Origin: Spisula solida
Taxonomy: Eukaryota > Mollusca > Bivalvia > Venerida > Mactridae
Direction of reading: 5' to 3'
Assembly: GCA_947247005.1 (NCBI GenBank)
Contig: OX365955.1
Location: 42,077,822 to 42,141,821 of the forward strand
Length of the DNA stretch: 64,000 nucleotides
Below are positions 49,530 through 61,580 of this stretch, in pieces (position 1 is the stretch's first letter; each line of letters opens with the position of its first letter). The position numbers and the translations under genes were made by a program. The notes under the pieces were generated by a model. The model was not told the origin of the DNA. It worked only from the letters and a program-made list of their open reading frames with translations, and searched no databases.

Positions 49530-52500
49530 CTTAAATTGAGGTAAAAATATAATCATACATGTAAGTACATACTCGAGGCATCTTTAAATGATTGGTTTGG
49601 TTGTTCTATACAATGTTGTATATGGATAGTATATAGAACTCCTGGTAAGGTTGGAATGCGATTGTAAGCGGATGTAAGATGATGTTGCATTTATTGGATC
49701 ACATGCATGGAGTTGCATAAATAGTTTGACTGAATAAGACATCAGTGACATAAGTCAATGATCTCTCTTACAGCCCAAGTTAGGACCTAACTTAGTTGAA
49801 ATCATCGAACGTAATCGTTGTTTCTCTTCTATCTGTCCTTCAGTCCGTCCGGTCCCAGGAACTTGCATTTATAATTTGAAAAAAAATGAAAAAAAAAATT
49901 GTACTGTACTATTAAAATATATTTTAGTAGTAAAGTAGGCCTAGTGAAAAAGAATTTTTGTCATTTTTTTTTTTCAAATTATAAATGCAAGTTCCTGTGG
50001 TCCGGTCCAGCCCGGACCGCCCATCCATCGGTCCAGTATTATTGGCAGGGTATACGACGGATATTAAAAAGTATAGACTAAACTGATATTACCGATATGT
50101 CTTGGGCACTGACTGCTTGTATGATTCAAGATCAGTCAGGGTTATGATATGGGAGGGTAACATATTCCACAGGATTGTTGTATGAGGGAAGAAGGTATTT
50201 TGCATCTGAGACTGAGGAAAGAGATTGACCATGGAGCATGTATGGAAATTTGATCAGATTTTTGCTTCTTGAGATATGGAGAACTTGACACTTACTGGGG
50301 TCAAATTCAATATCCCTTTGGGGTCAAATTTAATATCCTATTGACTTTTCCAGTTTTCAAGTTTTAGTAGGTCGACTACAATGTAACGCATGGCAGCTTG
50401 AATAATCAGGGAGTATATTGGTACCACGATCCGATTTTGACTATTGCAACTACACATCGGATACATGGACATGATCGTCCGGTGTCCGGGGGATTTGTGA
50501 CCCAGGTATATGCCGATTGTTTGTAGGGTTAAAGTTGCATTGTATTTGGAAGTCGAACTATGTATTAAATCATTATTTATTCAGTTCTAGTCATAATATC
50601 AACTAAAATACACAATGTGTACTAGTACATGAGCACTGAATGCATTGTTTGTATTATGTAAACTAACAGTAATATAAGTATCACTTACACATTTCTATGT
50701 CTTCTAGAGGACACGTCTTAAACAAACCAAACTGCTCGGTTGCACATTCAAGAAAAAACACATAGGACGATGGACATGTCGACCAATATAAGCTGTATGC
50801 TAATAGAGAAATAAATGAAAACAAAAAGTATCAAATAGGAGCCCATAAATGAGTTTGTTCCAAAGGTTGGAAAGGTGTAACAGAAAACATTCGGTGATAC
50901 AACACTGAAAACCAGAAAAACGCACAATTCAGTGCTCTAATTTGCCCACGGTATTTTTAGCTCACCTGCTACAAAGTTGCAAGGTGAGCTTTTGTGATTG
51001 TTTTTTGTCCGTCTGTTAGACAATTAACCGTTAACACTCTAGCACTTTCAATTTTGCTTTGATCTTCATCAAACTTGGTCAGTAGTTGTATCTCAATAAA
51101 ATCTAGGTTGAAATCCAAGTTCGAAGTTGGGTCATTTGGGGTCAAAAACTAGGTCAAAAGGTCAAATAATAGCAAAACCTTGTTAACCATCTGGATGTCA
51201 CATTTTTGCTTTGATCTTCACTAAACTAAGTCAGTAGTTGTATCTCAATGAAATCTATGTCAAGTTTGAAGTTGGGTCAAAATGTTTATCTTGGTGACCT
51301 TAAGGTCAAGTTCGAAGTTGGGTCATGTGGGGTCAAAAATTAGGTCAAATAATAGAAAAACCTTATTAACACTCTTGAGGCCATACTATTGCTTCAATCT
51401 TGATCAACTTCGGTCAAAATGTCTATCTTGATGACCTTAAGGTCACGTTTGAAGTTGGGTCATGTGGGTAAAAAACAAGGTCAATATGTCAAATACTAGC
51501 AAAACCTTTTTAACACTCTGGGGACCTCAGTTTTGCTTTAACCTTCACCAAGTTTAGTCAATATGTTTATCTTGATGACCTTAAGGTCAAGTTCAAAGTT
51601 TGGCCATGTTTAGCAGGTGAGCGCCCCAGGATCTATGATCCTCTTGTTTGCTAAACTCTTGATTTTTCTGAAAGTTTGAATCTTTTGGACAATGAATTCA
51701 ACAAGCAAAATAAATCCAGAATCTCGAAACATGTTTGAATCCTATGAAATAAATACTCACTAATTTCCACCTGTGAACTACGTGATGTTTAAATAGACTA
51801 TTCGATTTTTAAAAGTATAAAAAACAAAATTCCAATTAACTATTGATAGTTTGTCCAACTCTATTAAACTGAATAATAATGCCATAGTAAAGATTGCAAA
51901 AGATTGTAAAATAACGCATCTTTGCAATAAAATGAATGAAGAATAATGGTAAATTTTGCCAAGAACACCAAAACCCGGTTTCCATGGCAACGTCACCTGA
52001 ATTTATTTATACGAACCTTGATTTGTTGTTAGTGAGTGGTATGTTTAAGAGGGTGAACGTTTAAGCAAAATCGGTGACTATGCCTGCCGGACCCCTTCTT
52101 TAATGTTTTGGTTCTTACAGAGAATTGCGCTTAAATATTATGTCTCATCATACCTAATGGGCCGACATCACGATAAGATCAGCGGAGGCTAAATCTGGAA
52201 TGTACTTACAAAATACACCCGCTCCACGCTCTCCAAGAAATGAGGCCTTTTTATTATGCACGTTTCCAATGCCACCGCGGGAAATTAGACACGCTTTAAA
52301 GCTGACAAAACGGGAAAGAAAACAATATGATGGGGATTAAAGCCACATGATCTCTCCCAAGACCTTTTTTCCGATTTTCCCGTAAATAGTCTAATTACAA
52401 GGAATTAGTTAATATTTTTCACAAATGACCCGATAATTGATGATAGAATGTTAAATGCATATGTCGAAATAGTATGCCAAAACTCACATTTTAGTAAAAT

Positions 52501-55500
52501 GTACGAATGACAAAATACTAATTTTGTAAGAGTTGCTTCCCTTAGATTATAAATTGTGCATTTTTTGTTTACAATTCTTATTTTGTAAACAAAACAACTA
52601 GAGGTTGTATTTCGTTTACTTCCATTTTTTGTGTTTACCACCTTTGGGACTCCAGTAAAGTGCTCAAAATCCATGGCTCTTCAAATAGGTTACCAAGTTC
52701 CTGCTTTTTGAAAATAGCCGTTTAAGGCCTAATGTGGCTTTAACGTGACTTGAATGTTTAGGTCATCAGGCGGGTCGGTTTGTGTATTTATATCAGTCAT
52801 TTTTTTACAAACTTTGAAAATTCTCGTATTTTTTCAAACTTGAGATTGTGAATTTTCTTAGAAATACATGCACTAAAAAGCGTTATAGGAATGTTAAAAT
52901 ATCATGTGTTTGTAAATTCATAGTATGTTGACTATTTGTTTAAGCTGGGTTTATACTATGAACGTTTATACCAGCGTTGATCAGCGTTTCACAAGTCGGA
53001 AAAATGAGTCCAAACGTCAGTGAAATTACGTTCGCAAGGAGGAATATTTTAGTTCACACTACGAGCGTTGTGTATCTGGCATACGCAAACTTTTGCAAAC
53101 GTTGCCCTGTGCTTGACTGCGTTTAGCTGGGTTCCGACACACTATGAACGTTTGTACCAGCGTTGATCAGCGTTTCAAAAGTCAGAAAAATGAGCCCAAA
53201 CGTCGGTGAAATTACGCTCGTGAGGAGGAATATTTTGGTTCACACTGCGAACGTTGTGTATCTAACGCACGCTAACGTTTAGGAACGTTTCTCAGCGCTC
53301 AACTGCGTTTAGCAGCGGTTACAAGCGCTTAATAACGTTTGCCTGCGTTGTAGCTATTTTTTATCGGCGTAGGTGAACTTTTGCCAACGTAGGTAAGCGT
53401 ATGTGTAGCGGTCTCTAACTTAGTTCGACTTAGACGAACGAGGTACCAAACGCCAGAATCCGTTGAACAAAGTTACTGAAACGTTATTGAAAGTTCGCCT
53501 GCGCTAACCTCTTGCGTTGCTACCCGTTGGCCTCTAGTCGTTTGACAAACGTTCTTTTGCGCTGGGGAAAGTTGGTTTACGCCAGCCCTCGCGTTACTAC
53601 CGCGTTCATTGCGCTGGATACCCGTTGGCCTCCGCTAGATAAACGTTCGACCAAATTAGTTATCACAACTAGCGTTTGAGCAGACGTTTGCCAACGGAGT
53701 GTAACTTAAGCAAACTTTGATCAACTTAATTCAGCGTTCAGGGACGTTTATAAAAAAAAGCACAACTTACATCAGCGTTTATTTCCAAACGTCGGCAAAG
53801 TTTTTGCATGTTAAAAAGTATCAACGAGTACAACGTTCTTCAGCGTTTACCAACGATCGACAACTTTTCGAAACGTTATGTAACTTTTACTAGCGGAGTT
53901 GAACTTTTAGCCAAACGTCGGTACACGTCGGTCCAAACGATAGAGTGTGAACCCAGCTAAAATTTGACAGCGGTTGCTGCGCTTAACAACGTTTGCCAGC
54001 GTTGTAGCTCGTATTTTCTATTAACGCACGTGAACGTTTGCCAGCGCAGCTTAGCGTATGTGTAGCGCTGTAATACTATCGCGTTCATTACAATGAACAC
54101 ATGTCTGATACCCGTTGGCCTGCGTTGGACAAACATTCACTTGCGCTGTGGAAAGTTCGGCAAATCTTTTGCATGTTAAATTTTTTCAAATTTTCAACGA
54201 ATAACAACGTTCTTCAGCGTTTACCAGCGATTGTCAACTTTTCAAAACGTTTAGTAACTTTTATTAGCGGAGGTGAACGTTTGCCAAACGCTCGCTGATA
54301 ACTCTAGGCGTGAGTAAGTATTTAATGTTTTTATCAGGCTTTTTGAATTGAATATACTTGTATATATTTTCCCGCTTGAAATAAACCTCTCTTCAACAGA
54401 AAGTCATATACTAGGTATTAGCATTTAAGGTTGTTTAGGACCTTTCTCCGACGTCATCGGCAAAAAATCGACTTTTCGCCGAATCTAATGAAAATCTCCA
54501 GATGTATGCTTTAACATGCTCTTCGTTTTATGTCGTTTTTATTTTTTTAAAATATTGCTTCGTTTCCTAGCAACGCGACGTTATGTACACGGAGCGTAAA
54601 ATTGAGGTTTTAAGCGTATGTCTCCGTCAAATTAAGGTCTACGTTAATTTTAAAAACTCTACATGTTAGCCCAGGATCCGTTGAATACGCATACATAAAA
54701 TTTATAGTGGTTGCGCAAAACAATTTCACAACACAAAAGGTTTTACGTCGAAAATTGACCAGTATTTTAAGCCGTATTTGCGACACCCTACTCCCTTTAG
54801 GTCGCTATTTGGTCAACAAAGAGTGATTCAATCAACTAATGATATACACGGCGATGATGCGGTAATGCTACAAAACAGACTCAAACGATAAAAAAGGGGG
54901 GTCATCTCGCATTATTTTCGACAAAATTGATTTATAGTGAAAAGCGGACATGCGTAAAACGCATAACGTCGCACGACGTTACGCGCCGTACGTCCGTTTG
55001 TTTTTCAGACGTGCGTCTTATTTACAGCAATTAAATGTTAAAGAATAAATCGCTTTTTCGCCGAATCTAATGAAAATCTCCAGAAATATGCTTTAACATA
55101 CTCTTCGTATTATGTCGTTTTAATTTTTTCAAGATATTGCTTCGTTTCCTAGCAACGCGACGTTATGTACACGGAGCGTAAAATTGACGTTTTAAGCGTA
55201 TATTTCTGTTAAATTAAGCTCTACAATAATTTTCAAAACTCTATTTGTTAGTCCTTCATCCTTTGAATACGTATATTTAAAATTTATAGCGGTTGCGACT
55301 TACAATTTCGCAACGAAAACGGTTTTATATCGAAAATTGACCTGTATTTTACTTCGTATTTCCAACACCCTACTCACTTCAGGGCGCAATTTGGTCAACA
55401 GAAAGTGATTCAATCAACTAATGAAACAAACCGTGGTTATGCGGAAATTCTACAGAATAAGCACAAACAATAAAAAAGGGGGGTGATCTCGCATTATTTT

Positions 55501-58500
55501 CGACAAATTGAATTTTAATGAAAAGCGGACATACGTAAAAAGCATAACGTCGTGCCGCACGACGTTACGGGCAATTATTGCCGTCAGCTTCATGATCTTG
55601 TGGTGTATCTGGCGCATTGGCACATGGTTTCAATATATAAAAAATATAAGAACGTAAAATGTATTACATTACGATAAATGCAAGATGAGACCTTAAATAT
55701 ACCCCTAAAATTGTATGAATATTGATTTCTAGTGATATACATGTACGTACATTTCCCCTATTAATAAAGAGATATGAAATTGCTACAAGCACGAAATGTA
55801 TAAAACACTAACCACCTCTCACAAACAATATTGTGCTTTAACATTTTGGCTTACGACCTATATATTTTGTACGCACAGTAGGGGGGGGGGGGTCGGGGGC
55901 AGTGTTACAGTCCCTGTGGTAAATGTTTATTGTAATAAATACCGACAAACATACTTTGGTATGTAGTTATATTTTCAATAAATGGTCAAAAGTAGTCCCA
56001 AAACGTCGACACACTGTGTTACATTTACGAACCATTTTAAACAGTTGAAATTGATAATGCATATTCAAATTGATTAATTAAAGAACTTGCATTGTCAAAA
56101 TTAAGCATGGTTTTTGTATACATTATTACTAGGACTGTCATAAGTATAAGTGTCCATGCATTCAATATAAAATGTAACAATTATACATATGTAAGACTTT
56201 CACCCAACTCACTAAATAGCAACAACACAACAGCTGTACAGTAAATTTCAAAGGTGGCCGAATCACTGGCACGTATCTTTTGAACCAGTTAATTGAAACC
56301 AAGATCCCCTACCACCGGGACCGACGGGGATTCTTACTTTTACTTTATCGAACCCCGATGGTCATACCGATGGTAAAACCCCGCAACCCCCCCCCCCCCC
56401 CCCCCCTGTCCTGTATCTCACGGGTATAGTCAGACTTGCATTTCCCCACTATTGTGTCGCGAATCAAAAGCGTACCACACATACATCAGTGCGGGGACAT
56501 CGAAAACGTTAAAACACGGGACAGTTCCCCGCTATCACCTGTCTTTCCCCTGGATTCGTGGAGTAGTTTCAATTGACTGGTACAATATTGTAACGTCATG
56601 TTTGATGTGTAGGCCTACTCCAACTAAGGCACATAACGGGCCGCGACAAAAGTGTTTACATTAACTTGTATTATTATCTAATACACGTGTAAGACATCAT
56701 ACTTTTGAAAAGTGTATATATATAACTTTCTTTTCCAATTTGCTGGCTGTTCATCTACCGGCCGCACCAGCTTTAATTCAGCTTCCAACATGATTTAACT
56801 TGGTTGCGTAACAGTGAAACTCAATATATAAGCTTGGTTAGTTGCAATATTTCTAGACAAGGGCGGGACTAACTTTCCAGATGTTTGTACATCAAAGATT
56901 TACTTTTATACCAAACGCTATTATTATATACATTATAACTATTTATCACATAAACTACGCTCTGGGAGTTTAATAAACCCATTACATAAAAACCGTATTA
57001 CACTAGTGTAATAAACATGCAAATGAGGTATATACAAGGGCGAGTCACTTTATTTATGAAATTATGTATTCATACACGTTGGCAAAAAATTCAAAGAATA
57101 GCATACATTTTTTACAATATAATAAATTTTATATCCAAGTATGAGCCCTTTAGGACATATATAATCACACAATAACAGGTGTACAAGAACATAAGAGATA
57201 TAACCGTAAGTAAACATAACGGTGGGTCCGTTGTCAATGGGTACGAATAAGATCGGGACAAAATGTACTTACGAAATAACTGATAACTGCACACACACGG
57301 CATCGGGTGTTGATTTCATTGTATATATTCGTTAATATTGAGTATTAAAGACGATTTTCCTTGCTTACCAAGTACTTGCATCGTGTTGTAATCAGTTTTA
57401 AAATCGTTCGACTTTTAAGACGAATAAAATTACGCGGTTACTTCCCCTGTTGCTTGGTTGTTTCTAAAACCCAGAACGGAACACGGAACGGAACGGACAG
57501 AATAGGCTTTATTTCCGGGCCTATATTTATTTATTCATTTATTTAGTAAAGCGTTATTTTAGATCTGCAGAATTTTAGATATCCTAAAAATATTTTTTCA
57601 AAAACACAAAAATTAACGTATTGGGGTATGCATTGTTGCACTATTTTCTTAGCTCATACAAGGAACCGCTTTACTCCTATGGAGTTTGTTTCCTAAGGGG
57701 GAAGTGTGTGCATTCTTGACGCACTTTTACTGTGTATTTAGTTTATGTGATAAAAAGAATCTTACATTCGTGTCATTCCATATTGAATTTATTAAACTCG
57801 TTGAATAAAAATGATAAATTGCTCGGCAGAGCCTCGCATTTTATCATTTTATTCAACTCGTTTAATAAATTCAATATGGAAAGACACTCATGTAAGATCC
57901 TCTATATATGACTGTAAGAAAACGATGTATACATATTTTAGTTATTATTTTATTAAAGGGACGTAATAATTAGTTCGGAAGACTTAAGTTAGTCTCATAA
58001 TTCTGTACACTGCATTTAATGTCCGATCGAATATCCTGAGTAGATGTTTAGACTGTGTATTTATCATGATGTTGTGGTCATAATAAAAGTACCAATAAAG
58101 ACACATTGTGAAGAATAATAAAACAACAGTACTGATTGCGAGAGAAACCCAGTTTTGTCATTTTCACTTTCGCAAAACTTACCACACTCAAATCGAAATA
58201 ACTAATTGTTATGTAGTGACAAACTTTGCTTTGAACAAAGCTATCATATATGATTTGATAAATGAACAGATACAGGTGAAATGCGTGCATTTTATTCTTA
58301 ACATGTAATTGTTGTACTAGTAAATAGGACGCAAGTCCGTAAATAAAACGGACGTACACAGCGCGTTACGTTGTGTGACGTAACGTTTTTACGTAAGTCC
58401 GTTTTTTACTGAATTTCAATTTTGTCGAAAATAATGCGAGATCACCCCCCTTTTTTATTGGTTGAGCTTATTCTGTAGAATTACCGCATCACCACGGTGT

Positions 58501-60390
58501 ATTTCATTAGTTGATTGAATCACGTTTTGTTGACCAAATTACGCCCTGAAATGAGTTGGGTGTAGCAAATGCGCAATAAAATTCTGTCAACTTTCGATAT
58601 AAAACCTTTTTCGGTGAAAAATTGTCCGTCACAATCGCTTTAAATTAAACATATACGTATTCAACGGATCAAGGGCTAACATGTAGAGCTTTGAAAATTA
58701 AAATAGACCTTATTCTGACCGAATTATGCCATTAAAACGTCAGTTTTACGCCCTATGTACATAGCGTCACGTTGCTAGGAAACGAAGCGATATTTTGAAA
58801 AAATAAAAAATGCACAATAAGGACAGAATGTTTAAGCATATATCTGGAGATTTTCATTAGATTCGGCGAAAAGTCGATTTTTTGCCGATGACGTCGGAGA
58901 AAGGTCCTAAACAACCTTAAAATGAAGACGTACAATGTAATTTCTCAAAATAAAGCTAGTTAAAACGAAAGATGAATCAATCGCGATACAATGTCCGTTA
59001 CTTTGGAAATTCGAGTAATATTCTCTTCTAAGTGTTTCATTATCAATCTATACGTATGAGTTTATACGTGCAATGGCACGGTTGACCACTTTGTTGTTGT
59101 CTTTCAGATGCAATTGGCCTAATTGTAGCGTTAAATGCTAAAAAGACACCTTACGACCACTGGTAACTGTATCACTGACAGACATGGAGTAATCGATTAA
59201 AGTAATCATGATGATTAATAATCGATTACTTTTTTCAAGTAATCATCATTAATCAGTAATCATGGATTTTTCTGATTAATGATTAATAATTTAATCGATT
59301 ATTGATGAAAAAAAGGCTGTAATCATGATTACTTTACGATTACTTTATGATTACTTTGTGGGTATATATGAGAATGTTCAGCAGATAAAGAGTAAAAAGA
59401 TATTTTATAAAATTTATGTTATCTTAGTTTCTGATTATGTAAATATTTAACATAACACCAGTAGGACCTATTAATGAAATGTTTATTAAAAACAAACTGC
59501 ACCTCAGTGACTGTGTGGTCAATTTCCCGTTTTAAAAACCTTCATCTAAGTTATTAAAAATTTTATAAAAAAAATATTGTTTTGTTTGTTTACTCTTTAT
59601 TAATAACACAGTTATCTGTGCTTACGATATCCTTTCATCTAAACAATTCATCATGTAAAAAAGATCACTGACAAGACATGGAAATTATAATTCTATTATA
59701 ATTACCTTGACCTTGACCCCACCAGCCCCACTTACAATCCCAAGCGAGGTCTTCACACAAGCTACGTACTGTACACAGCAAGTTTCATTATGATATCTTA
59801 TTCCTAACTGAAGTTATCCAACGGAAACCAATCGTTGACGCCCGCCCGCCCAACGAAATCGCCAATCTAAGAACCAGGATTCTTTTTTAAAAACCTGGTT
59901 AAAAATAAGTTTAGACTTTTCTTTGATATAAGGCATAATTTCAGTCAGTTTGGCGAGCCTAGTACAAATTAGAAAGTGTTTATTAAACATACATTATTAC
60001 CAAATTGGTAAATGTATTTCAATAATATTTTACCTAAGGGACGACAATAGTCTAATGGGTACACAGGCCAAGTTTGAAGCATGGAAACCCCGAACATAGA
60101 AAGAAATGCATGAAGTTGCATTTCTTTTCGAACACCCCTCGTACTCAGTAAACTAACAAACAAACAAACAAATGTAGAAGCAGACTGCATTACGACTAAG
60201 ATCGACGATTTTCTTCGAAAAGTTGAGTAAAATTGAAAATGTACATGTATAATGAAACATACTCTCCTTGCCATTTCTGAGTATATTGGTCTTCACCCGT
60301 GTTCTCGTGCGTGTAAGATCTGTTGGTGTATCTAAGATCACGGTCTTTTGGGTGAAGTGCGTAAAGTTGAAACATCTTTTGACCCACCAC
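49389..60390 (-). CDS. unrecognised gene, four internal exons, partial
   Basis: Exons in coding order: 60390-60263, 52301-52210, 50799-50689, 49529-49389. Each has GT-AG borders and the phases join without a stop (0 to 2, 2 to 1, 1 to 1, 1 to 1), giving about 157 residues. Features: LYALHPKDRDLRYTNRS, YTQKWQGD joined to FKACLISRGGIGN, KKASFLGERGAGVFS, YSLYWSTCPSS, TEQFGLFKTCP, IPWRRIKRDLCRTMGIK and SPFNWFYTYGET. It has several Cys but no obvious signal peptide or membrane segment in this part. I do not recognise the family. First and last exons are not found. It could also be a decayed gene, but four clean exons with matching phase argue against that. Confidence 0.6.
49854..49999. mobile_element. 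146-bp relative of the 7-bp-TSD element
   Basis: Ends match the 2,014-2,734 element. GTCCGGT is duplicated at 49,847-49,853 and 50,000-50,006. Looks like an internally deleted version, with AAAATATATTTTAGTAGTAA at the centre. Confidence 0.85.
50689..50799 (-). CDS. unrecognised gene, exon C
   Basis: 36 codons with split codons at both ends; YSLYWSTCPSSYVFFLECAT then EQFGLFKTCPLEDIEM. Acceptor TTCTCTATTAG, donor ATGT|GTAAGT. Confidence 0.62.
50953..51650 (-). mobile_element. core-repeat (pearl-like) element
   Basis: Reverse orientation: TTTTTAGCTCACCTGCTACA at the low end and CCCAGGATCTATGATCCTCTTGTTTGC at the high end (the ATCATAGATCC hairpin next to AAACAAGAG). Four to five cores of about 120-130 bp with GGTCAAGTTCGAAGTTGGGTC phrases. 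Family mate of 28,563-28,890. In an intron of the unrecognised gene. Confidence 0.72.
52210..52301 (-). CDS. unrecognised gene, exon B
   Basis: 30 codons plus one base at each end: FKACLISRGGIGN, HNKKASFLGERGAGVF. Strong acceptor TTCTTTCCCGTTTTGTCAG and donor TTTT|GTAAGT. Confidence 0.65.
52941..54300. repeat. AACGTT/AGCGTT-rich quasi-repetitive block
   Basis: Over about 1.35 kb the words AACGTT, AGCGTT and TTGCCAGCG recur every 10-25 bp on both strands without a fixed period. The first kilobase (52,941-53,960) is bracketed by AAGCTGGGTTTATACTATGA and AGTGTGAACCCAGCT, which are inverted. A larger direct repeat of about 184 bp (52,942 and 53,126: GCTGGGTT...ATGAACGTTT) is superposed. Much richer in CpG than the rest of the window. 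No frame. Confidence 0.75.
55590..58320. other. centre of the long-inverted-repeat structure, no gene
   Basis: AT-rich, with a G run (55,878-55,891), a C run (56,388-56,407) and the palindrome at 57,759-57,898. The candidate short exon near 57,256-57,330 is discussed among rejected items. Confidence 0.45.
57759..57898. repeat. 140-bp palindrome
   Basis: ATCTTACATTCGTGTCATTCC...GAATAAAATGATAAA pairs with its complement over about 60 bp; loop TTGCTCGGCAGAGCCTCGC. Structurally like 47,574-47,695 (AT arms, GC-rich loop) but a different sequence. Confidence 0.82.
59158..59620. mobile_element. hAT MITE (CACAGGTAACTG family), copy 4, carrying an insert
   Basis: CACTGGTAACTGTATCACTG at the left and ATAACACAGTTATCTGTG at the right; CTTACGAC and CTTACGAT flank it (7 of 8). 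Within it 59,190-59,365 is an insert of alternating TAATCATGATTA/TAATCGATTA words. Confidence 0.72.
59190..59365. repeat. TAATCATGATTA-rich self-complementary tract
   Basis: The words TAATCGATTA, AATCATGATTA and GATTAATGATTAATAATT repeat in both directions, so the whole tract can fold on itself. Probably a separate small element or an expansion inside the MITE. Confidence 0.65.
59697..59880 (+). mobile_element. core-repeat element fragment
   Basis: ACCTTGACCTTGACCCCACC, AGTTTCATTATGATATCTTA and a (CCCG)n run (59,838-59,850) suggest a worn member of the core-repeat group. Confidence 0.35.
60263..60390 (-). CDS. unrecognised gene, exon A
   Basis: 42 codons from phase 0 and two bases of the next: GQKMFQLYALHPKDRDLRY, then TNRSYTHENTGEDQYTQKWQ. 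Acceptor TTATTGTATTTAG, donor GAGA|GTATGT. The 5' exon(s) should lie above 60,390, possibly outside the window. Confidence 0.6.
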
Positions 60391-60423
60391 CTAAATACAA
60401 TAATGAAAATGTATTGAACTATA

Positions 60424-60600
60424 CAGTACAACCTTTCCAGAGCGGCCCTCTGTAGAGCATCAATCTCTATATAACAACCCCTTCAAAATTTCTCTAAGCT
60501 GATATTTCAACTATGAATTTAGTCTCTGTAGAACAACAACCTCTACACAACGGTCAGCATTTTCAGCTCCCAAAGGGTGTTGCTCTACAACATAACTTCA
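60424..60600. mobile_element. degraded pogo-like MITE
   Basis: CAGTACAACCTTTCCAGAGC at the left and GGGTGTTGCTCTACAACATA at the right; body phrases match 5,705-5,880 in reverse. The right end is decayed. Confidence 0.6.
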
Positions 60601-60889
60601 AAGTGACTATAGATGTACTATAAATCAGTCCGTTTACACACTACATGTATGGACCATCCATTTTTAATCAAGGACTATATGTTAGTCCTTTAAGGTCGAT
60701 CGATCGCATATAATTACTTATTAATTAGCGGACCAGAAGTAGTGAGCCAGACTACACCACCAGGTATCGTCATTATTGCGTCTTATACTTTTTGGGCGAG
60801 GTCGCTGATTTCCACTGAGAGTCGGGTACCAAACAAGTAATCGCCTACTGTTTTTGAGCGTAGCTGTCTTTCTTGAAATTTGACATACT

Positions 60890-61580
60890 TTAACAAGAGG
60901 GCTCAAAGGGCCCAATGTCGCTCGCCTGTCATAGTAGTGCACACAGGCCCCCATGATGACATAAGTAACCATTTTTACATAAAATGACCTATATTGAAAC
61001 TTGACCTAAATTCCATTCAGTACTATCTGATCAATGTGTATGAAGATCCAGTGAAAAACCAGCCTCTATAGCAGACAAATGGCATAAGGTTAAAACTGTG
61101 ACATTTACTGACTACACAAGATTTTTGTATGATTTACCTTGTGACCTAGTTTTTGACTCCAGATGATCCAACGTCGAACCTGACTAAGATTTTTTGGAGA
61201 TGTCCATTGTGATCGAGTTTCATAACGATGAGGCCTTAAGTATGACCTCTATTGACTACACAAGGTTTTTTCTATGATTTGACCTAGTGACCTAGGTTTA
61301 GACACCAAAAGACCAAATATCATACTTGACCTAGAGTTTGTTGTGAGGATCATAGTCAAAATTGTGACCTCTGGTTACTACACAAGGTTTTTTATGTCTT
61401 TTAACCCATATGACCCAGTATCAACCTTGGTCTAGGTTGTTTGAGGTGATTATTGTGACCAAGTAGTATAACTATTAGGCAAAAATTGTGACCGGTAGAG
61501 TATACACAAGGAAATACAAACTGTAGTTTACGGACGACAAGTGCTCAGAAAAGCTCACTCTGTCACTTTTGAGCTAAAAC
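60890..61580 (+). mobile_element. core-repeat element, diverged mate of 14,136-15,393
   Basis: Starts TTAACAAGAGGGCTCAAAGGGCCC, has four diverged ~140-bp cores (GACTACACAAGGTTTTTTCT) and ends AGCTCACTCTGTCACTTTTGAGCTAAAA. More substitutions and shorter than the YIPF3-intron copy. Confidence 0.68.

Larger units (their letters stand above)
54429..58916. mobile_element. 4.5-kb structure with ~590-bp inverted ends, TTAA flanks
   Basis: The left arm (54,429 to about 55,010) starts GGTTGTTTAGGACCTTTCTC and the right arm (about 58,330-58,916) is its imperfect complement, ending GAGAAAGGTCCTAAACAACC. TTAA stands on both outer sides. A second, direct copy of the left arm follows at 55,050-55,580. Marker words include CTAGCAACGCGACGTTATGTACACGG, AAAAAAGGGGGGTCATCTCGC and GATTCAATCAACTAATGA. 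The centre (55,590-58,320) has no transposase. Confidence 0.65.

Noticed and set aside
57256..57330. Possible first exon on the minus strand (MKSTPDAVCVQLSVIS, donor TTTC|GTAAGT)
   Set aside because: A good donor, but no partner acceptor with matching phase was found and it would lie between exons A and B of the unrecognised gene without fitting.
60721..60972. 83-codon minus-strand frame with RRLLVWYPTLSGNQRPRPKS
   Set aside because: Composition is protein-like, but no splice borders or homologue could be supported, and it runs into a core-repeat element.
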